Source: Paraescarpia echinospica (taxonomy: Eukaryota > Annelida > Polychaeta > Sabellida > Siboglinidae). From it: 64,000 nucleotides of DNA. This document shows, in pieces, positions 45,120-59,418 of the stretch. The DNA lies in the NCBI GenBank assembly GCA_020002185.1, contig CM034532.1, positions 32,755,320 through 32,819,319 of the forward strand, read 5' to 3'. Below the pieces are notes generated by a model, which saw nothing but the letters and a program-made list of their open reading frames with translations, searched no databases and was not told where the DNA came from. The first letter of the stretch is position 1; the number at the start of each line of letters is the position of its first letter. The position numbers and the translations under genes are program-made.

Positions 45120-46495
45120 AAATTCAAAGAGAAGCTACGAACAAAAATTAGCTTGTAATATAAAACATGACAGCAAGAAGTTTTATGCATGTGTTCGGAG
45201 CAAACAGAACGTTCTGGATAAGGTCGGTCCTCCAGAAGATAGTGCTGGAAATATAATATCAGAGGGATTCATAATGGCAGAAGACCTGAATGAGTGTTTT
45301 AGTTCGGTGTTTACCAGGGAAGATATTAGTTCATTGCCAGAACCTGAGCCTAATTTCAAGGGGGCGGGATCAGACTAGTTAGGACAGTTAATTGTAACCC
45401 CGGAAATGGTAGCTAAGAAAATAAGGGCTATGAAATAAATCACCTGGAGTGGATGGGATTCCACCCAAACTACTATTGCAAATTGTAGAACAAATTAGCA
45501 TATCGCCTGCAAGAGTATTCAACTTGTTATTAGAAGAGGGGGTGGTTCCTTTAGAATGGAAAGAAACAAACATTATACCGTTATTTAACAAAAAGGTTCG
45601 AGAAACAAGTCAGAGAACTACAGACCAATGAGTTTAACATCGGTGATTTGCAAATTATTAGAAAGACTAATTAAAGATCACATGGTGGATTTTCTGGTTA
45701 AACATAACTTGATAAACCCATCTCAACATGGGTTTCTAAATGCGAGATCATGCTTAACAAATATGTCATGTTTTTTTGAATATATCACTAAATGGGTAGA
45801 CTAGGATCACCAGTAGATATCATCTACTTAGATTTTCAGAAAGCCATATCAAAGATTACTGCTTAAACTAAAGGCCTTTTTGCATAGGAAATGTCATAAT
45901 TAACTGGATGGAAAAATGGCTGATTGACAGAAGACAACGGGTAGTAGTTGATGGGGAAGCTTCAAACCGGAAATCAGTTTTAAGTGGGGTACCACAGGGA
46001 TCAGTATTGGGACCTATACTATTCTTGGAGGCCATATCGCAAGAAGGACATAGATATGCTAGAAAGAGTACAGAGGAGAGCGACAAAATAATAAAAAACC
46101 GAGGGATCTTAGTTATGAAATACATTATAAAAGAATATCGTTTGACAACACTAGAGACCAGGAGATTGAGAAGAGATCAGATAGAAGTATTTAAGATATT
46201 GAATGGTTATGAAAATATTGATAGAAATATTTTCTCAGTTAAGAAATATTATAGAAAGACTAGAGGACATGAAGTTACATTAGTAAAGGAGCAGTGTATA
46301 TTAGATATAAGAAAGTTCTAAATGGAATATATTATCTGCTGATTGTGTGGATGCTAGTAGCGTGAATATGTTTTAAAATAAAATCAGAAGGGCGGGATAC
46401 ACATAGATAACAAGGGTTATACTCTCGATAAGCCAAAAGGCTTCCTTGTCCACCTGCAATCTAGAGTTTATTTTCTGGGTGGCAATCTTGTTAAA
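45120..46495 (+). pseudogene. CR1 LINE ORF2 and 3' UTR, internally deleted
   Basis: From the 5' side: SKKFYACVRSKQNVLDKVG, AEDLNECFSSVFTREDIS, GVDGIPPKLLLQIVEQI (45449), EWKETNIIPLFNKK, decayed middle, WMEKWLIDRRQRVVVDGE, then motif B SGVPQGSVLGPILFL (45980-46025). At about 46027 the sequence jumps to the thumb/C-terminal part, read in another frame: RPYRKKDIDMLERVQRR, then TTLETRRLRRDQIEVFKILNGYENIDRNIF. By comparison with 59650-60110 about 440 bp are missing, including FADD. The 3' UTR (to 46495, GGTGGCAATCTTGTTAAA) matches 38080 and 55862 in reverse. Confidence 0.88.
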
Positions 46496-48112
<1,617 letters not shown>

Positions 48113-49300
48113 TATTTACTTTAAAAGAATAAATTTGAATGGGTAATTATTTTATCACTTTTTAAGAAGGTGCGTTCTTATCTGACGAGTAATCAAGTTT
48201 GCTTTTGGTAAAAACAAAATAATTGCTTTTGTTTAAGCATCACTGGTAAGGGTGTTCATGTTTATCACCTTAATTATCATGTATCCCTTTTAAGTGAATG
48301 ACAAGGTGGGATTTATAACCAGTATTATGTAATGGGTTTTTGAGAAATGTAAATTCGTTTGCAGGTCTATGTAAATCACGGTTTGAAATGTTCAAGACGA
48401 ACTGCATATTCAGATCATTTTTTTGCAAATGTTTCTCCTATCTGAAGCACTGGTGGTGCCTGCTTACTGCAGCAAGTGGTGCCACTCTCCAAATGTTGTC
48501 ATGGCGAGTTTTTGCTAACGCTAAATTATTATAGGCGTTCACTTACGATGATACATAGATCAATTGTGTTAATCTCACAAGTCTTGCTCGAGACGGCAGT
48601 AACAATGTAGTATACCACATGTGAACGGACGGATGGGTGCTCAAACTCCGTAGTAGTTGAGCTTATTGCACAGTCGTAGAGAAAACAAGAAGAGGTTCAT
48701 GCATTGAATGGATTTTTTTATAAACCAATCTCCAAGGTACATCTCTTGAGAGGTATGTCTTATTATTAGCTATCTTCGTATTAGAGTAAACTAATGTTGA
48801 GAGAGAGAAGGGGAGGCGAAGTGTCGTTGGAAACAGGTTACTTCTACAACTGAATGCCGATTTGGTGTCAATACAACACGTAAAAAGACATTTGTGGCAT
48901 ATATAAGGTGTATCTACGTTATTTGCAACAAAATCACGAGTCATGGAGATGCTATATAATATGTAATATTTACCATCGTCAACCAATTATAACAGTGTTA
49001 TCAACCCCGAAGGATGGATCATTAATACTAAAGTGAAATCTGTTCCATCCTCCGTATTAATTATTATATAGTAACGCAATGTTTCGTATTATGCTTTGAA
49101 TACAGTCATGCCTATGTTAGGTTTGCATTTAGGCATATGCCTAAGATACTGCATCTGTATACCTACTTTATCCATTTAACGTGGTTAACCCCACTGAGTT
49201 CGGTGTACGTCTTCCTGAACTCTAGCAAAGTTGTGTATCGAGGGTTTCCAAGTAACACTTTGTGGTCTATTTCGTCGTGGCGTATCAACAAATCACTCGT
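48113..49300. other. No recognised feature
   Basis: A 107-residue minus frame at 48663-48986 starts with ATG but has no recognisable domain or splice context. No repeat family was recognised. Confidence 0.5.
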
Positions 49301-49302
49301 TT

Positions 49303-49371
49303 GCGGTGGCGCCATCTGGATAATTGATCACAACTCAATTATCTCGAGAAGAAGAAAGGCCCTCTAAAACA
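49303..49371 (+). repeat. Dispersed repeat, left part of copy split by LINE
   Basis: GTGGCGCCATCTGGATAATTGATCAC... to AAAGGCCCTCTAAAA matches 52502-52568 (GTGGCGCCATCTAGATATTTGATCAC..., AAATGCCCTCTAAAA). The continuation of that second copy (AGCGAATGAACATAA..., CTTACAATGATCCATAGTTAGCG) resembles 51095-51175 here, beyond the LINE. Confidence 0.55.
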
Positions 49372-49384
49372 TAGCATATAAACC

Positions 49385-51000
49385 ACCTAAGTTACTTTCT
49401 AATGTTATTGATGGTGTGACAGGGTCACACAACATTGTAAATATGTGGCAATCTCGTTATGAGGATCTGTTGAATCGTCTAAATAACAACAAAGATGTAT
49501 ATAGCATTTGTAAAAATGTTGAGTATGAGATGGTCATAGAGGTGTCACTCTCTGAGATTATCTATGCCATAAAAGATCTGAAAGACAACAAGAGTTGTGG
49601 CTTGGATGGTATATGTGCAGAGCGTCTGAAACACTGCAGTGACGTAATAATTCCAATGTAGTCTGTGTGTTTTACTAGTCTACTTGTTCATGGTATTTAC
49701 CTGAATCTATGATATGTGTTGTATCTGTGCCCATTGTTAAACACACAAATACTAGCATATGTAGCAAGAGTAATTACATACCTATTGCTCTAGCCAGTAT
49801 AGTGTCCATAGATTTTGAAAACATAATTTATGACCGCATTGCCTACAGCTTAACTACATGTAATAATCAGCTTGGCTTCAAGGCTAAACACAGTACATAT
49901 ATGTGTATATATGCTTTCAAAGAGGCTGTACTAAAGTATCGTAACCTGAACAGTAATGTATATTCATGTTTTTGGATGCTTCCAAAGCATTTGATCGTAT
50001 AAATCAGAATGTTCTGTTTGAGAAACTTGTAAAACGGGGTATGCCCATGTACATAGTTTGAATTTTAATATTTTGGTGTTGTACTCAACAACAAAATGTA
50101 CGTTGGAAGAATATCATGTCTGACCGCTTTTCTGTTAGTAATGGAGTACGCCAAGGAGGAATTCTTTCTCGGTATCTTTTTTGAGTTTACATGGATGATC
50201 TCAGTAAAAACTAAACAATGTTAATGCTGGATGTATAATAGGCATGTCGTTAATTAATCTTTTGATGTATGCTGACGATTTAGTGTTCTTGGCTCCCTCA
50301 TCTATAGGTTTATCAGTGTTGTTATCTGTCTGTTCAGAATATGGAAAAGAACACGATATCAAATATAATAGTGCCAAAAGCAATGTTCTGATTTTTTATT
50401 GTAAAAGGCCCAAGGCTATATACCTCCCAAACTTTGTATTGAATGGTGAAACATTACCAAGAGTTAGCAAATGTAAATATCGTGGGCATATTATCACGGA
50501 AGATCTCAGTGATAATGGTGCTATGGCTAGGTGGTAGAAACAAACCTATACTCAGGGTAACGCCTTAATCCGAAAATTCTATATGTATACAGAAGCGGTA
50601 AAGTGTACTCTGTTCAGATCATATTGTACTTTATTATATACGTGTCAGTTATGGTGGAACTATAAAAGAGAATCAAATAGAAAACTGTGTGTAAAATAAA
50701 AAAAATTATTTAGATTGCTGTGCATTGAACCTAGAGATTGTAGTGCTAGTTATATGTTTGTATGACGAGGATTACCTACTCGCAAAATGTTGATCAGAAA
50801 AAAAGTGTGTATAGCTTTATGGCGTGTTTAGCTAAATCGGGCAATGCAATATTACAGAGTATTATGAACAGTGATACATTATACACGTCACCACTGTGTC
50901 GTCACTGGCGAAAGTTGCTATATATTTACAGTTATTAGTCATAGTCTAGTCTATATTTTATATGGATGTAACTTTCCGGAATAAAGTTATTGAATTTAGT
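49385..51000 (+). pseudogene. LINE reverse transcriptase (RTE/RTE-X-like), decayed
   Basis: The + strand reads GSHNIVNMWQSRYEDLLNRL (49420), IYAIKDLKDNKSCGLDGICAERLKH (49560-49635), then decayed SKSNYIPIALASI, FENIIYDRIA, NQLGFKAKHST, YAFKEAVLKYRN.NSNVYSCF.DASKAFDRIN (motif A, frame break at about 49970), MSDRFSVSNGVRQGGILS (motif B, 50120-50170), LLMYADDLVFLAP (50262-50300), EYGKEHDIKYNSAKSNVLIF, KCKY.GHIITEDLSDN, and a C-terminal SPLCRHWRKLL near 50890. Endonuclease is absent (5' truncated). A 3' end AATAAAGTTATTGAATTTAGTTGAATAA lies at about 50980-51005. At least six frame breaks. Confidence 0.85.
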
Positions 51001-51823
51001 TGAATAAGTAAATTAATATAAACATAAATATCGTTCTGTTTTGTGAAATCCATCCCCAATTGGTAGATCAGAGGTCAATGGCGCAAGAAAGCGAATAAAC
51101 GTGGAAAGAGGCGAGTGGACCTCGTCGCCTCGGGAGAGATGCACGTACGGTACTACAACGTTAGCGTATTGATATAATGAAGGTTTCACCACATCAGGCT
51201 GCCATACGGAGCTTACACTCTGGATTGTACAGTTAGATTCTTTCAGAAACAATGCGGCTAGTGTGTTGAACTGGTGTCATGGTTACGTATCATTATCATG
51301 TTGTTCAATCACTCGAAATAAAGGTTACTGGGACACATAGATGACCTATCTGCAATAAATGTTGGAAAGTCCTGACATATCTAGGTAGAGTGGGGTATTT
51401 GAAGAGGTAATATTTGAACAGCAGCTAACAATCTACATCAGTAAGAAAAAACTTCAACTATCTTAATACTCTGCTTTAATCACAAGTGAAGCTCTTCAAG
51501 GGGGACGGTGACTGACTTCTAGTCAATAAAAACATAATATATTCTAATGTAGTGGACACTTTCAAAAGTGTTTTCCATTGACCATGAACTATAATATATG
51601 CATATTTCTTAATGCGGTTTATGTTGCGATCGAAGGCAAACTATTTAAGAATAAATAGAAATTAACAGCAAAGCGTCATTCTGCAGATGTAACGTTTCTA
51701 TTAACGTGAAAAACCCATCTTGCTAAATTTCCCACTTTTTACAACGACAATACCAAAATCGTTGTCCACAATTGATAAGCATTCTGATTGCAGATATACA
51801 ATAGAGCGCGAGGCACAAACACA
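51001..51823. other. Continuation of the split dispersed repeat, then unrecognised DNA
   Basis: 51013-51250 shares diverged blocks with 52590-52780 (AGCGAATAAACGT..., TTAGCGTATTGATATAATGAAGG). Beyond about 51250 nothing is recognised. Confidence 0.4.
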
Positions 51824-51907
51824 ACGTCCAGGTAGAACCATGCAACGCTCAACCTCAAGATAGAACCATGCAACACACAACCTCCAGATAGAACCATACA
51901 ACTGACA
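51824..51907 (+). repeat. 28-bp tandem repeat, three copies
   Basis: (A)CCTC(C/A)AGATAGAACCATGCAAC units repeat at 28 bp. Confidence 0.85.
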
Positions 51908-52501
51908 GCAACACTACTGTATTGAGCAAGTATTGTTAATGTACTCTTATCAAGAGGTTACCGTGTATTACGAAGTTATATCGACACGACGACACCCCGG
52001 TGTAGCAATAGTTGTAGCACCATCTGGACAGATGAAGCCAGAGTGGACATATGAGATACCAGACCTATATATTCCAGAAAACCCTAGCAATATGCAGTTA
52101 AATTAGAGACGCAAGTTTGAAGATGATGGTTGTCTATATATCAGACGTGGAGATGAGGGATTGAGCAACTCTACAGTAGGGGCATACCAGGTTCCATATA
52201 AGTCCCATATAATGCATTGGTGCATGCATTGTATACTCTTTTTATCCTACCTTTGTATGGTAAGATAATCTCTAGAGCTATTAACCTGTTTAAAACAAAT
52301 GCTATCTTACCTCATTTACTTCACAAACCCCATTTTATCTATCATACAACAATTGTACTATCCTTATTGGACCAAATAAACTTTCATATATTTATCATGA
52401 TGTAGTAGCCAATGTTTATCATACTGAAATATATTTTGGGAGCTATTAATCGTTTGCAAAGAAATATGCCAATAAACCGAGGGCGTCAATTATTACCATA
52501 A
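51908..52501. other. No recognised feature
   Basis: AT-rich spacer with short featureless frames. Confidence 0.45.
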
Positions 52502-52790
52502 CAGTGGCGCCATCTAGATATTTGATCACCCCTCATTTCTCTTAGGAAGGAGAAATGCCCTCTAAAAATTAATACATCGCCAACTGTTATGTCACAGGTC
52601 CCAGGTCAAATGTCCAAAAAAAAGCGAATGAACATAAAACATTAACAGGCTGAGGGTACTTCGGCGCATCGCAACAAATGCACTTACAATGATCCATAGT
52701 TAGCGTTTTAATATAAAGATTGGCTCAATGTTGCTACAGTTTGGTGTGTCTTCTGTGAGCATGGTAGTTGCTTACAAGTCAGTCAGTCTG
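52502..52790 (+). repeat. Dispersed repeat, uninterrupted copy
   Basis: Partner of 49303-49371 plus 51013-51250. The first 67 bp align clearly; the rest only in blocks. Confidence 0.5.
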
Positions 52791-52999
52791 GTGTTGTGGT
52801 GTTAGACAAAAAATCACAACCACATGGGCGTTTGTTTTCTTCAAGACATTAGTGTTATCTAATAAATAGAGATAAAAGTGATGAGCTTTGGTCAAAGCAG
52901 TCTATGTCCTCTCAGCAAGGTGAATGCGGTACTTTGTTCTCCTAGTACATGACGTTGGTAGTGGAAAAGGTGGATCAGCGTGGAAAACAAAGTGGGTGT

Positions 53000-53215
53000 T
53001 GTGTGTATGTATGTATGTATGTATGTATGTATGTATGTATGTATGCATGTATGCATGTATGCATATATGCATGTATGCATGTATGCATGTATGCATGTAT
53101 GTATGTGTATGTATGCATGCATGCATATATTTATGTATGCATGTTTGTATGTATGCATGCATGTATGTATGTTTGCAAGTATGCGTATGCATGAGTGCAT
53201 GTATACATGTATGTT
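53000..53215 (+). repeat. (TATG)n / (TATGCATG)n microsatellite
   Basis: Pure TATG at about 53005-53045 passes into alternating ATGC/ATGT units. Met/Cys/Tyr-rich frames on both strands are artefacts. Confidence 0.95.
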
Positions 53216-53491
53216 TGTTAACGTTTTCTTCATAGGTGATTTGCATCTCGGGAGCCAAACTTTCAAGAGTATTATTTACGACCTTTCGAATAAAAGTAAC
53301 TCGTATATGTTTTTGAAATTCCCTGCACGTTAAAGGTTCTTCCCATCTAAAGGTTCGTACGAGGCGTTAGGCGGACGCTATTCGATTGTTCGCAACGTCA
53401 CGCGTGTACGTTTTCTGCGATTTTCCCTAGCTACGTAAACCGTTCACCAAAAACTGCTAAATTACACATCTTAATAAACGTCAGGCATGAA
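53216..53491. other. No recognised feature
   Basis: Spacer between two tandem repeats. Confidence 0.4.
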
Positions 53492-53652
53492 CAGGCTTAC
53501 GTCTTCTTACTTACTTCTGCGTATGTGTGTGTATCGCCACCAGGAGGCTTACTTCTTCTAACTTACTTCCGGGTATATGTGTGTAGCGCCACCAGAAAGC
53601 TTACGTCTTCTTATTTAATTCTGCGTGTATGTGTGCCTAGCGCCGCCAGGAG
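53492..53652 (+). repeat. 52-bp tandem repeat, three copies
   Basis: AGGCTTACGTCTTCTTACTT ... GCGTATGTGTGTGTATCGCCACCAGG recurs at 53492, 53544 and 53596 with 52-bp spacing and about 15% divergence by eye. Confidence 0.9.
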
Positions 53653-55167
53653 GTTTTTTGCAAGTCGGTTTAATTACGCCATGTTTACATGTATATGAAA
53701 TTGAGGAGATGCGTTACGCGAATGGCGCTTGTTGTGTCCTTGGGAGTAAGGCCACATAGAGTAGTAAACAAACACTCGTCGTGAACTGGGTTGACGCAGT
53801 GCTGGAACAATGCCACAAGACCCGTTGTCGGCGTACTCTTGGCAACCCTTGTGGCCGTCTTTATCTCGAGCACTCTCGTAATCTGGTCGTGGCGTGACTG
53901 GGCTATCGTTTTGAAATGGGGTTTTACAACTCATTCACTTAACAAAGCTATTTAAAAAACATATTAATGAACTTGTTTACTTCTATGAAATAAAACATAC
54001 GTCCACAAAATGTTGGAAGGGCTGTGGTTGCATTAATGTGATCATGGGTAACCAATATGGACGTGGCACATACATGACATAAGTGCAGAGGAGGCCGGGG
54101 CGGGATGGCAATTTGGGCGGGTGGAATTTGTTGCGATCCATTGGAAAACGAATGCACGTATCATGTTGTGGCTGCACCAAGTGAAGCTCAATGGTATTAC
54201 CCACAACAGCAGACAATTTGCAGATGCAAAGGCGGAACACGCAAACATTATTTCCAGTTGTCGCTTTATCACTATGTTAAGTGTTAAATTGAAATATGAT
54301 CAATGTCTTTCAGAATATGCCTAGTAGTTTTTTTTGTCATGGTGTGTAGTATAATTTGATGAAGGGATGACATAGGGACACGCGTAGTACTAAATGCTAT
54401 TGTCCTACATAGTTTGTGTGTTGTGTAAAATAAATATTCTTTCCTAGCGTATGCTAACTTATCAAAACCACGCTGTAGTATGTTAAAAGTACAAGTCAAA
54501 CGCAGAAACTGATTCTTCGGTATGTGACTAGTCCAAACTAAAACAAAGGGTTATCACTACGGTCACATTCATCCAAAAAGAACGATACAAATGTTCGAAC
54601 ATAGCATTGCAATGTCTCGCTTGGAACCAGGTACGACGTCCCGTACTCGACACAGAACAGATTAACGTCGATACGTCTGAGCGCACTTCCACCGACCCGT
54701 ATTCATCTCGCATAAGAGATTCATTTCTCGTCTGATAACTCGTGTTGCCGACACAGCCGTGGAAATCACGTTCTCTTGAAGGGTTTACCGACTAACCTTG
54801 TCATCGAGGTGATAATCCTTGCCTCGTTTTGTTCGCATCTCTAGGGGTTATTAAGTAAATTACCGAGTCGCTTACACGATAAGATAAGTCAGCGGCACAC
54901 TCTGGAAATTCCATGACCGGTAACAGAGTTCGCTAAGAACTGTACTCTGTAGAACTCAGCCGTAGCATGATTCATAACCACGCGTCCAACACCATGTGAT
55001 TCTATTTGTTTTAGTTCCTAGTATCACGCGGTGTCATTGTTTGTGCATTGACAACACCCGCAGGTGGTGTCATTCAACAGCCATCAACAAAAGCAGTACC
55101 CACACGACATATATTTACTTCCAATGGTAAAGTTTTCTTTACGTTATGATATCACAACATCTAACAA
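53653..55167. other. No recognised gene
   Basis: Overlapping open frames on both strands at 53674-54290 have no recognisable domain, and none is flanked by convincing splice sites. The area is slightly richer in G+C than its surroundings, so an unrecognised exon cannot be excluded. Confidence 0.45.
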
Positions 55168-55212
55168 GTGTGCGTGTGCGCGTGCGCGCGCGCGTGCGTG
55201 CGTGTGTGTGTC
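55168..55212 (+). repeat. GTGCGC-type microsatellite
   Basis: Alternating purine-pyrimidine GT/GC tract of about 45 bp. Confidence 0.9.
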
Positions 55213-55651
55213 TGATTTTGCAATATTATATAATTATAATCATATGCGTTTGAAGTATTATTTTTGGAAACCACGATATCACTAGTGATGCAGTCACCAA
55301 TAAAGTGCTTATAAACCGATGCACTCACTATTGGTAGTATTGCGCCCAAGACAGTTCTTGTTTCATTGTTGATGTGAACTTTGCTTTGTGGCCCATGATG
55401 TTTTTCTTGGTTGTTTTTACGAAGGTTCCATGAGGTCACTCAAGAGAAGTGTCAGGTTGGGTGGGTACGGTGCGTCCGACCCAGGTACTGCATGGCATAA
55501 ATACACAACACCCAATTCACCTTTCACAAGCGACCCCACTCATGATACAACCGCTTAAATATCATTATATTGCGATATTTGTGATACAACCGTTGCATAG
55601 ATGTTGGTAGTACAAAAACAAAAACAATTTGCTGTCGCTGTTTCGATTGTG
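55213..55651. other. No recognised feature
   Basis: Spacer between two microsatellites. Confidence 0.4.
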
Positions 55652-55848
55652 GTAGTAATGATGGTGGTGATGATGATGATGGTGATGATGATGATGGTGA
55701 TGATGATGATGATGACGATGATGTTGATGGTGATGATGATGATGGTGATGATGATGGTGGTGATGATGATGATGGCGATGATGATGATGGCGATGGTGAT
55801 GATGACGATGATGATGATGATGACGATGGTGATGACGACGACGATTTA
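55652..55848 (+). repeat. (GAT)n-type microsatellite (GATGATGGTGATGAT)
   Basis: Trinucleotide GAT/GGT/GAC repeat of about 200 bp. The poly-His, poly-Ser and poly-Met frames are repeat artefacts. It directly borders the 3' end of a minus-strand CR1. Confidence 0.95.
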
Positions 55849-55861
55849 ACAACAATAATTA

Positions 55862-56037
55862 ACAAGATTGCCGACCTGAGCTATAAGCTCCAGACGGCAT
55901 GCGGACAAGGAAGCCTTTCGCTTAAAGAGTCAATTTTCCACCTACGCCCTCGCCCTCGCCAGATAGCTGTCATTTTTATTTTTGAACATATTCACACTGC
56001 TAGCATTAACACAATCATCATATAATTTGTTCCATTA
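55862..56037 (-). mobile_element. Detached CR1 3' UTR
   Basis: AACAAGATTGCC..., GGACAAGGAAGCCTTTCGCTTA and GAACATATTCACACTGCTAGC match the 3' UTR of the CR1 copy at 38080-38224 in the same orientation. The match stops at CCATTA (56032-56037). The rest of this CR1 resumes at 59419, beyond an inserted LINE. Confidence 0.85.
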
Positions 56038-59000
56038 TATTATAATGAAATTAATCATTACGGAGATGAAATGTATCATGATTCCCATTTTCTTTAAATA
56101 CCAATGATTGTAAATATTTTACCCCAACTGAATTCTCAAAAGCTTTCCACTGTGACAATATATCTCTGTCGATGTTATGTATGAATTGTCGCAGTTTAGA
56201 GGCACACTGGGATTCTGTGCAAGAAGTACTTTTTAACTTATCTTCAAATGGTCTCAAACTTGATTTAATTGGCTTAACAGAAATATTTAGAATTCGTGAT
56301 TCCCAATAATACAAAATAAGTGGTTACCACAGTTTATTTTTTAATACAAGATTACAAAATGATGATGGGCATGGTGGAGTTGGAATATATATCAACGAAA
56401 GCTTCATCTACTCTAAACTTGAAGATCTCTCTATATTTATTCCCCATGTTTTTGAATCTATATTTTTTGAAGTTCAAGGTAATCATAATAAACCTTTTAT
56501 AGTAGGTGTAATTTATCGTCCTAACTCTGCTCCTCGTGCATATATCGATATGTTTATAAGTAAAATAATAGAAATACAGGATAACATATCAAATGAAAAT
56601 AAAACTGCTTATTTAATGGGCGACTATAACATTAATTTGCTAAACTTTGTAACCCATCAAAAAACCAATGACTTCATAGATAATGTAATATTTCAAGGAT
56701 TTATTCCGCATATAATTAAACCAACACGAATAACATCATATTCGGCAACACTTATATACCACTTATATTCAAATCATACTCATCCTAGTTATGAATCGGG
56801 GATTATTATCACTGATTTAGCCGATCATTTTGGAATATTTCATATAATTTATGGCACACCTCGTCCACAACAATCAGTATATAGTCAGGTACGACAGTTG
56901 ACCCCACAAAACATTGCATCATTTAGAAATCTATTAGATATGGCTGATTACTCAACTGTACTATCCACTGCTGATGCGAGTGAAGCTTATGATAATTTTA
57001 TGATAATATACAAATCACTTTTCGAAATATCTTGTCCAATTAAATCTGTGAAAGTTAAAAAAAATACATTAAACGAGAACCATGGATTACTTCAGGCATA
57101 TTGACGTCATCTCTAAATAAAGCAGAGTTACTTCGAAAGAAATTAAACAGACATAATCCAGAAATCATCAATAAATATAGAGAATATTGTAGTGTCTTTA
57201 ATAAGATTAAACGAGCAGCAAAAAGTGCTTATTGTACAGAAATGCTAAAAGAACGTAAGCACAATATCAAAGAAACATGGGCTGTATTACGACAAGCAAT
57301 ACATAAACAAAAAGAATTCGCCAAACTACCTGAAACCTTCATCATAAACGGACAAGAGAATACAAATTTTTAAAAATTACAGAATTTTTTTATATTTTTT
57401 TCTTTGGAATAGGTAAATCGATAAGCAACTCAATAGCTCTTCCAGTTAAGCAATTTGAAACACACCTAAGAGGAAACTATCCCGTAAATGTTTTCATGCA
57501 ACCAACGCAGACAACAGAAATAGAAATAATTGTACGAAAACTTAAAACAAAAAGCACTGAAGGTTTCGACGATCTATCCACTAAACTACTACAAGCGACC
57601 ATACATGAAGTAGCTACGCCGCTTGAGCATATACTAAACCAATCCTTTGTCACGGGAATTGTTCCTCAAAACTTAAAAACTGCAAAAGTCATTCCCGTCT
57701 TCAAATCAGGTAACAATAAACTGTTCAACAATTATAGACCTATAAGTATTCTACACGCGATTTCTAAAATAATAAAAAAAATCGTATGCAATAGATTACT
57801 AATGTTCTTAGAAAAATAAAACATTTTGTATAAACATCAATATGGGTTTCGTGCAAAACATTCTACTATTCAACCAATACTGCACCTGCTGAAAGATATT
57901 GCAGAGGCAAACGATAAAATAACAAAAGACATTGGCTGTGTTTCTGGACCTTTCAAAGGCATTCGACACAATAAACCATGATATTTTACTGTACAAACTA
58001 AACTTTTATGGAATTCGGGGAATAAGCAATAAATGGTTTGCAAGTTATTTATCAAATCGAAAACAATATACTGAGATACACAAATGTCAATCATCTCCAA
58101 AAAACATAATAAATGGAGTGCCCCAAGGATTCATACTTGGACCAATCTTATTTTTTATTTATATCAATGATACAACTAACTCTACGTTTCTGAATCTATT
58201 ATCTATTGCAGATGACACAACTGTATACCAATCAGGTCCTCATATTGATACTTTAATTGACAGCGTAAACCAAGAATTAATATATTTGTACGCTTGGCTT
58301 TGTGCCAATAAATTGTAATTAAATATAAAAAAGACAAACTTTTGCATATTTAGTCCACCGAATAGCAAATACCAGGTAAATAACTGTATTAAAATAAACG
58401 GTGAAATTATTAATAATGTTGGAAAGGATGACAAAGAAGAATCGGTGAAGTTCTTAGGAATACATATTGATAAACATTTAACATGGAAAAAACATATTAG
58501 TTCTAAAATATTTAGAGCAATTTTTGCAATTAATAGAATGAAATTTTTTTTGCCACGCAGTGCTTTAAAAACCCTATATTATACCTTAATTAAAAGTCAC
58601 TTAACTTACGGTGTACAAGCATGGGGCAATGGAAATACCAAAAGAAAGATAGAAATATTACAAACACGCGCTATACGAATAATTAACAAAAAAAGATAGA
58701 GAAGTCACACCGATCCTATCTTTAAATCTGAAAATATACTTAAAATGACTGATATTCACAGGTTGCATGTCTCACTATTTATGTATGATTATCACCATAA
58801 TACACTGCCTAAATCCTTCAAACACTATATACCAAAAAAGAATCTAGCCACTAACACCAGAATTACTAGACAACGTAAACTCTTATATACAGAGAAGCCC
58901 AGAACACATTTTTCATCTAAATTACCTAAACACCATTTTATAAACTATGGAATAATCTCGAATATAAGTTACAAAACGTCAAATCCAGACAACAAATGCA

Positions 59001-59418
59001 ATTGTTATTATCCAATCATTATCTAGACAACTATATTAGCCACGTGCACTGCCTAAATCCCAAATGTGCGGAGTGCAATTAAATATTTGTTTACTTTTTA
59101 TATTAATGTTTGGATCCGCACAAATTTCAAATTTCTTATCATTGTTTTCTAACAATAATTTCCTACACTAATTCGTTTCCTTCTCCATCGCATCCCCAGT
59201 CCGTTGTCATACAGAAGATATCATACACTCGTGATAATCATCGTATACGTATGTGTAAATATAATTCGAAATATATGTTTAAGGGGTCACAGGAAGACGG
59301 CAAATTACATGCCATGTGACCACCATGCAACACAACTTTATTTTTAAACGGTTGTTTTGTGTATGTATACTGCTATGTTGTTGTTGCAAAATAAATTGAT
59401 TTGATTTGATTTGATTTG
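56038..59418 (+). mobile_element. LINE (L2/Jockey-superfamily), EN and RT, inserted in CR1
   Basis: The + strand reads ORF2 almost from its start: CKYFTPTEFSKAFHCDNISL (56110), CMNCRSLEAHWDSVQEVL and LDLIGLTEIF (EN, catalytic Glu, 56190-56290), SGYHSLFFNTRLQ, GHGGVGIYINES, VGVIYRPNS, LMGDYNINLLN (56616), IKPTRITSYSATLIYHL, ADHFGIF; then RT EGFDDLSTKLLQATI, KVIPVFKSGNNKLFNNYRPISI, QYGFRAKHST, MAVFLDLSKAFDTINHDILLYKLNFYGIRG (57932), NGVPQGFILGPILFFIYIND, SIADDTTVYQ (58202), KFLGIHIDKHLTWKKHI, SHLTYGVQAWGN and PRTHFSSKLPKH. Stops and frameshifts split it into at least seven frames. It ends in (TTTGA)n-type tail at 59395-59418. Confidence 0.92.

Noticed and set aside
48663..48986. 107-residue minus-strand frame starting with ATG
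   Set aside because: No domain, signal peptide with processing pattern, or splice context; length is expected by chance in this window.
52892..53333. Met/Cys/Tyr- and His/Thr-rich frames on both strands
   Set aside because: Artefacts of the (TATG)n repeat.
55524..55865. Poly-Ser, poly-His and poly-Met frames
   Set aside because: Artefacts of the (GAT)n microsatellite.
56051..56314. 87-residue minus-strand frame between CR1 3' UTR and the LINE
   Set aside because: The + strand of the same interval reads clear LINE endonuclease start (CMNCRSLEAHW, LDLIGLTE), so the minus frame is a shadow.
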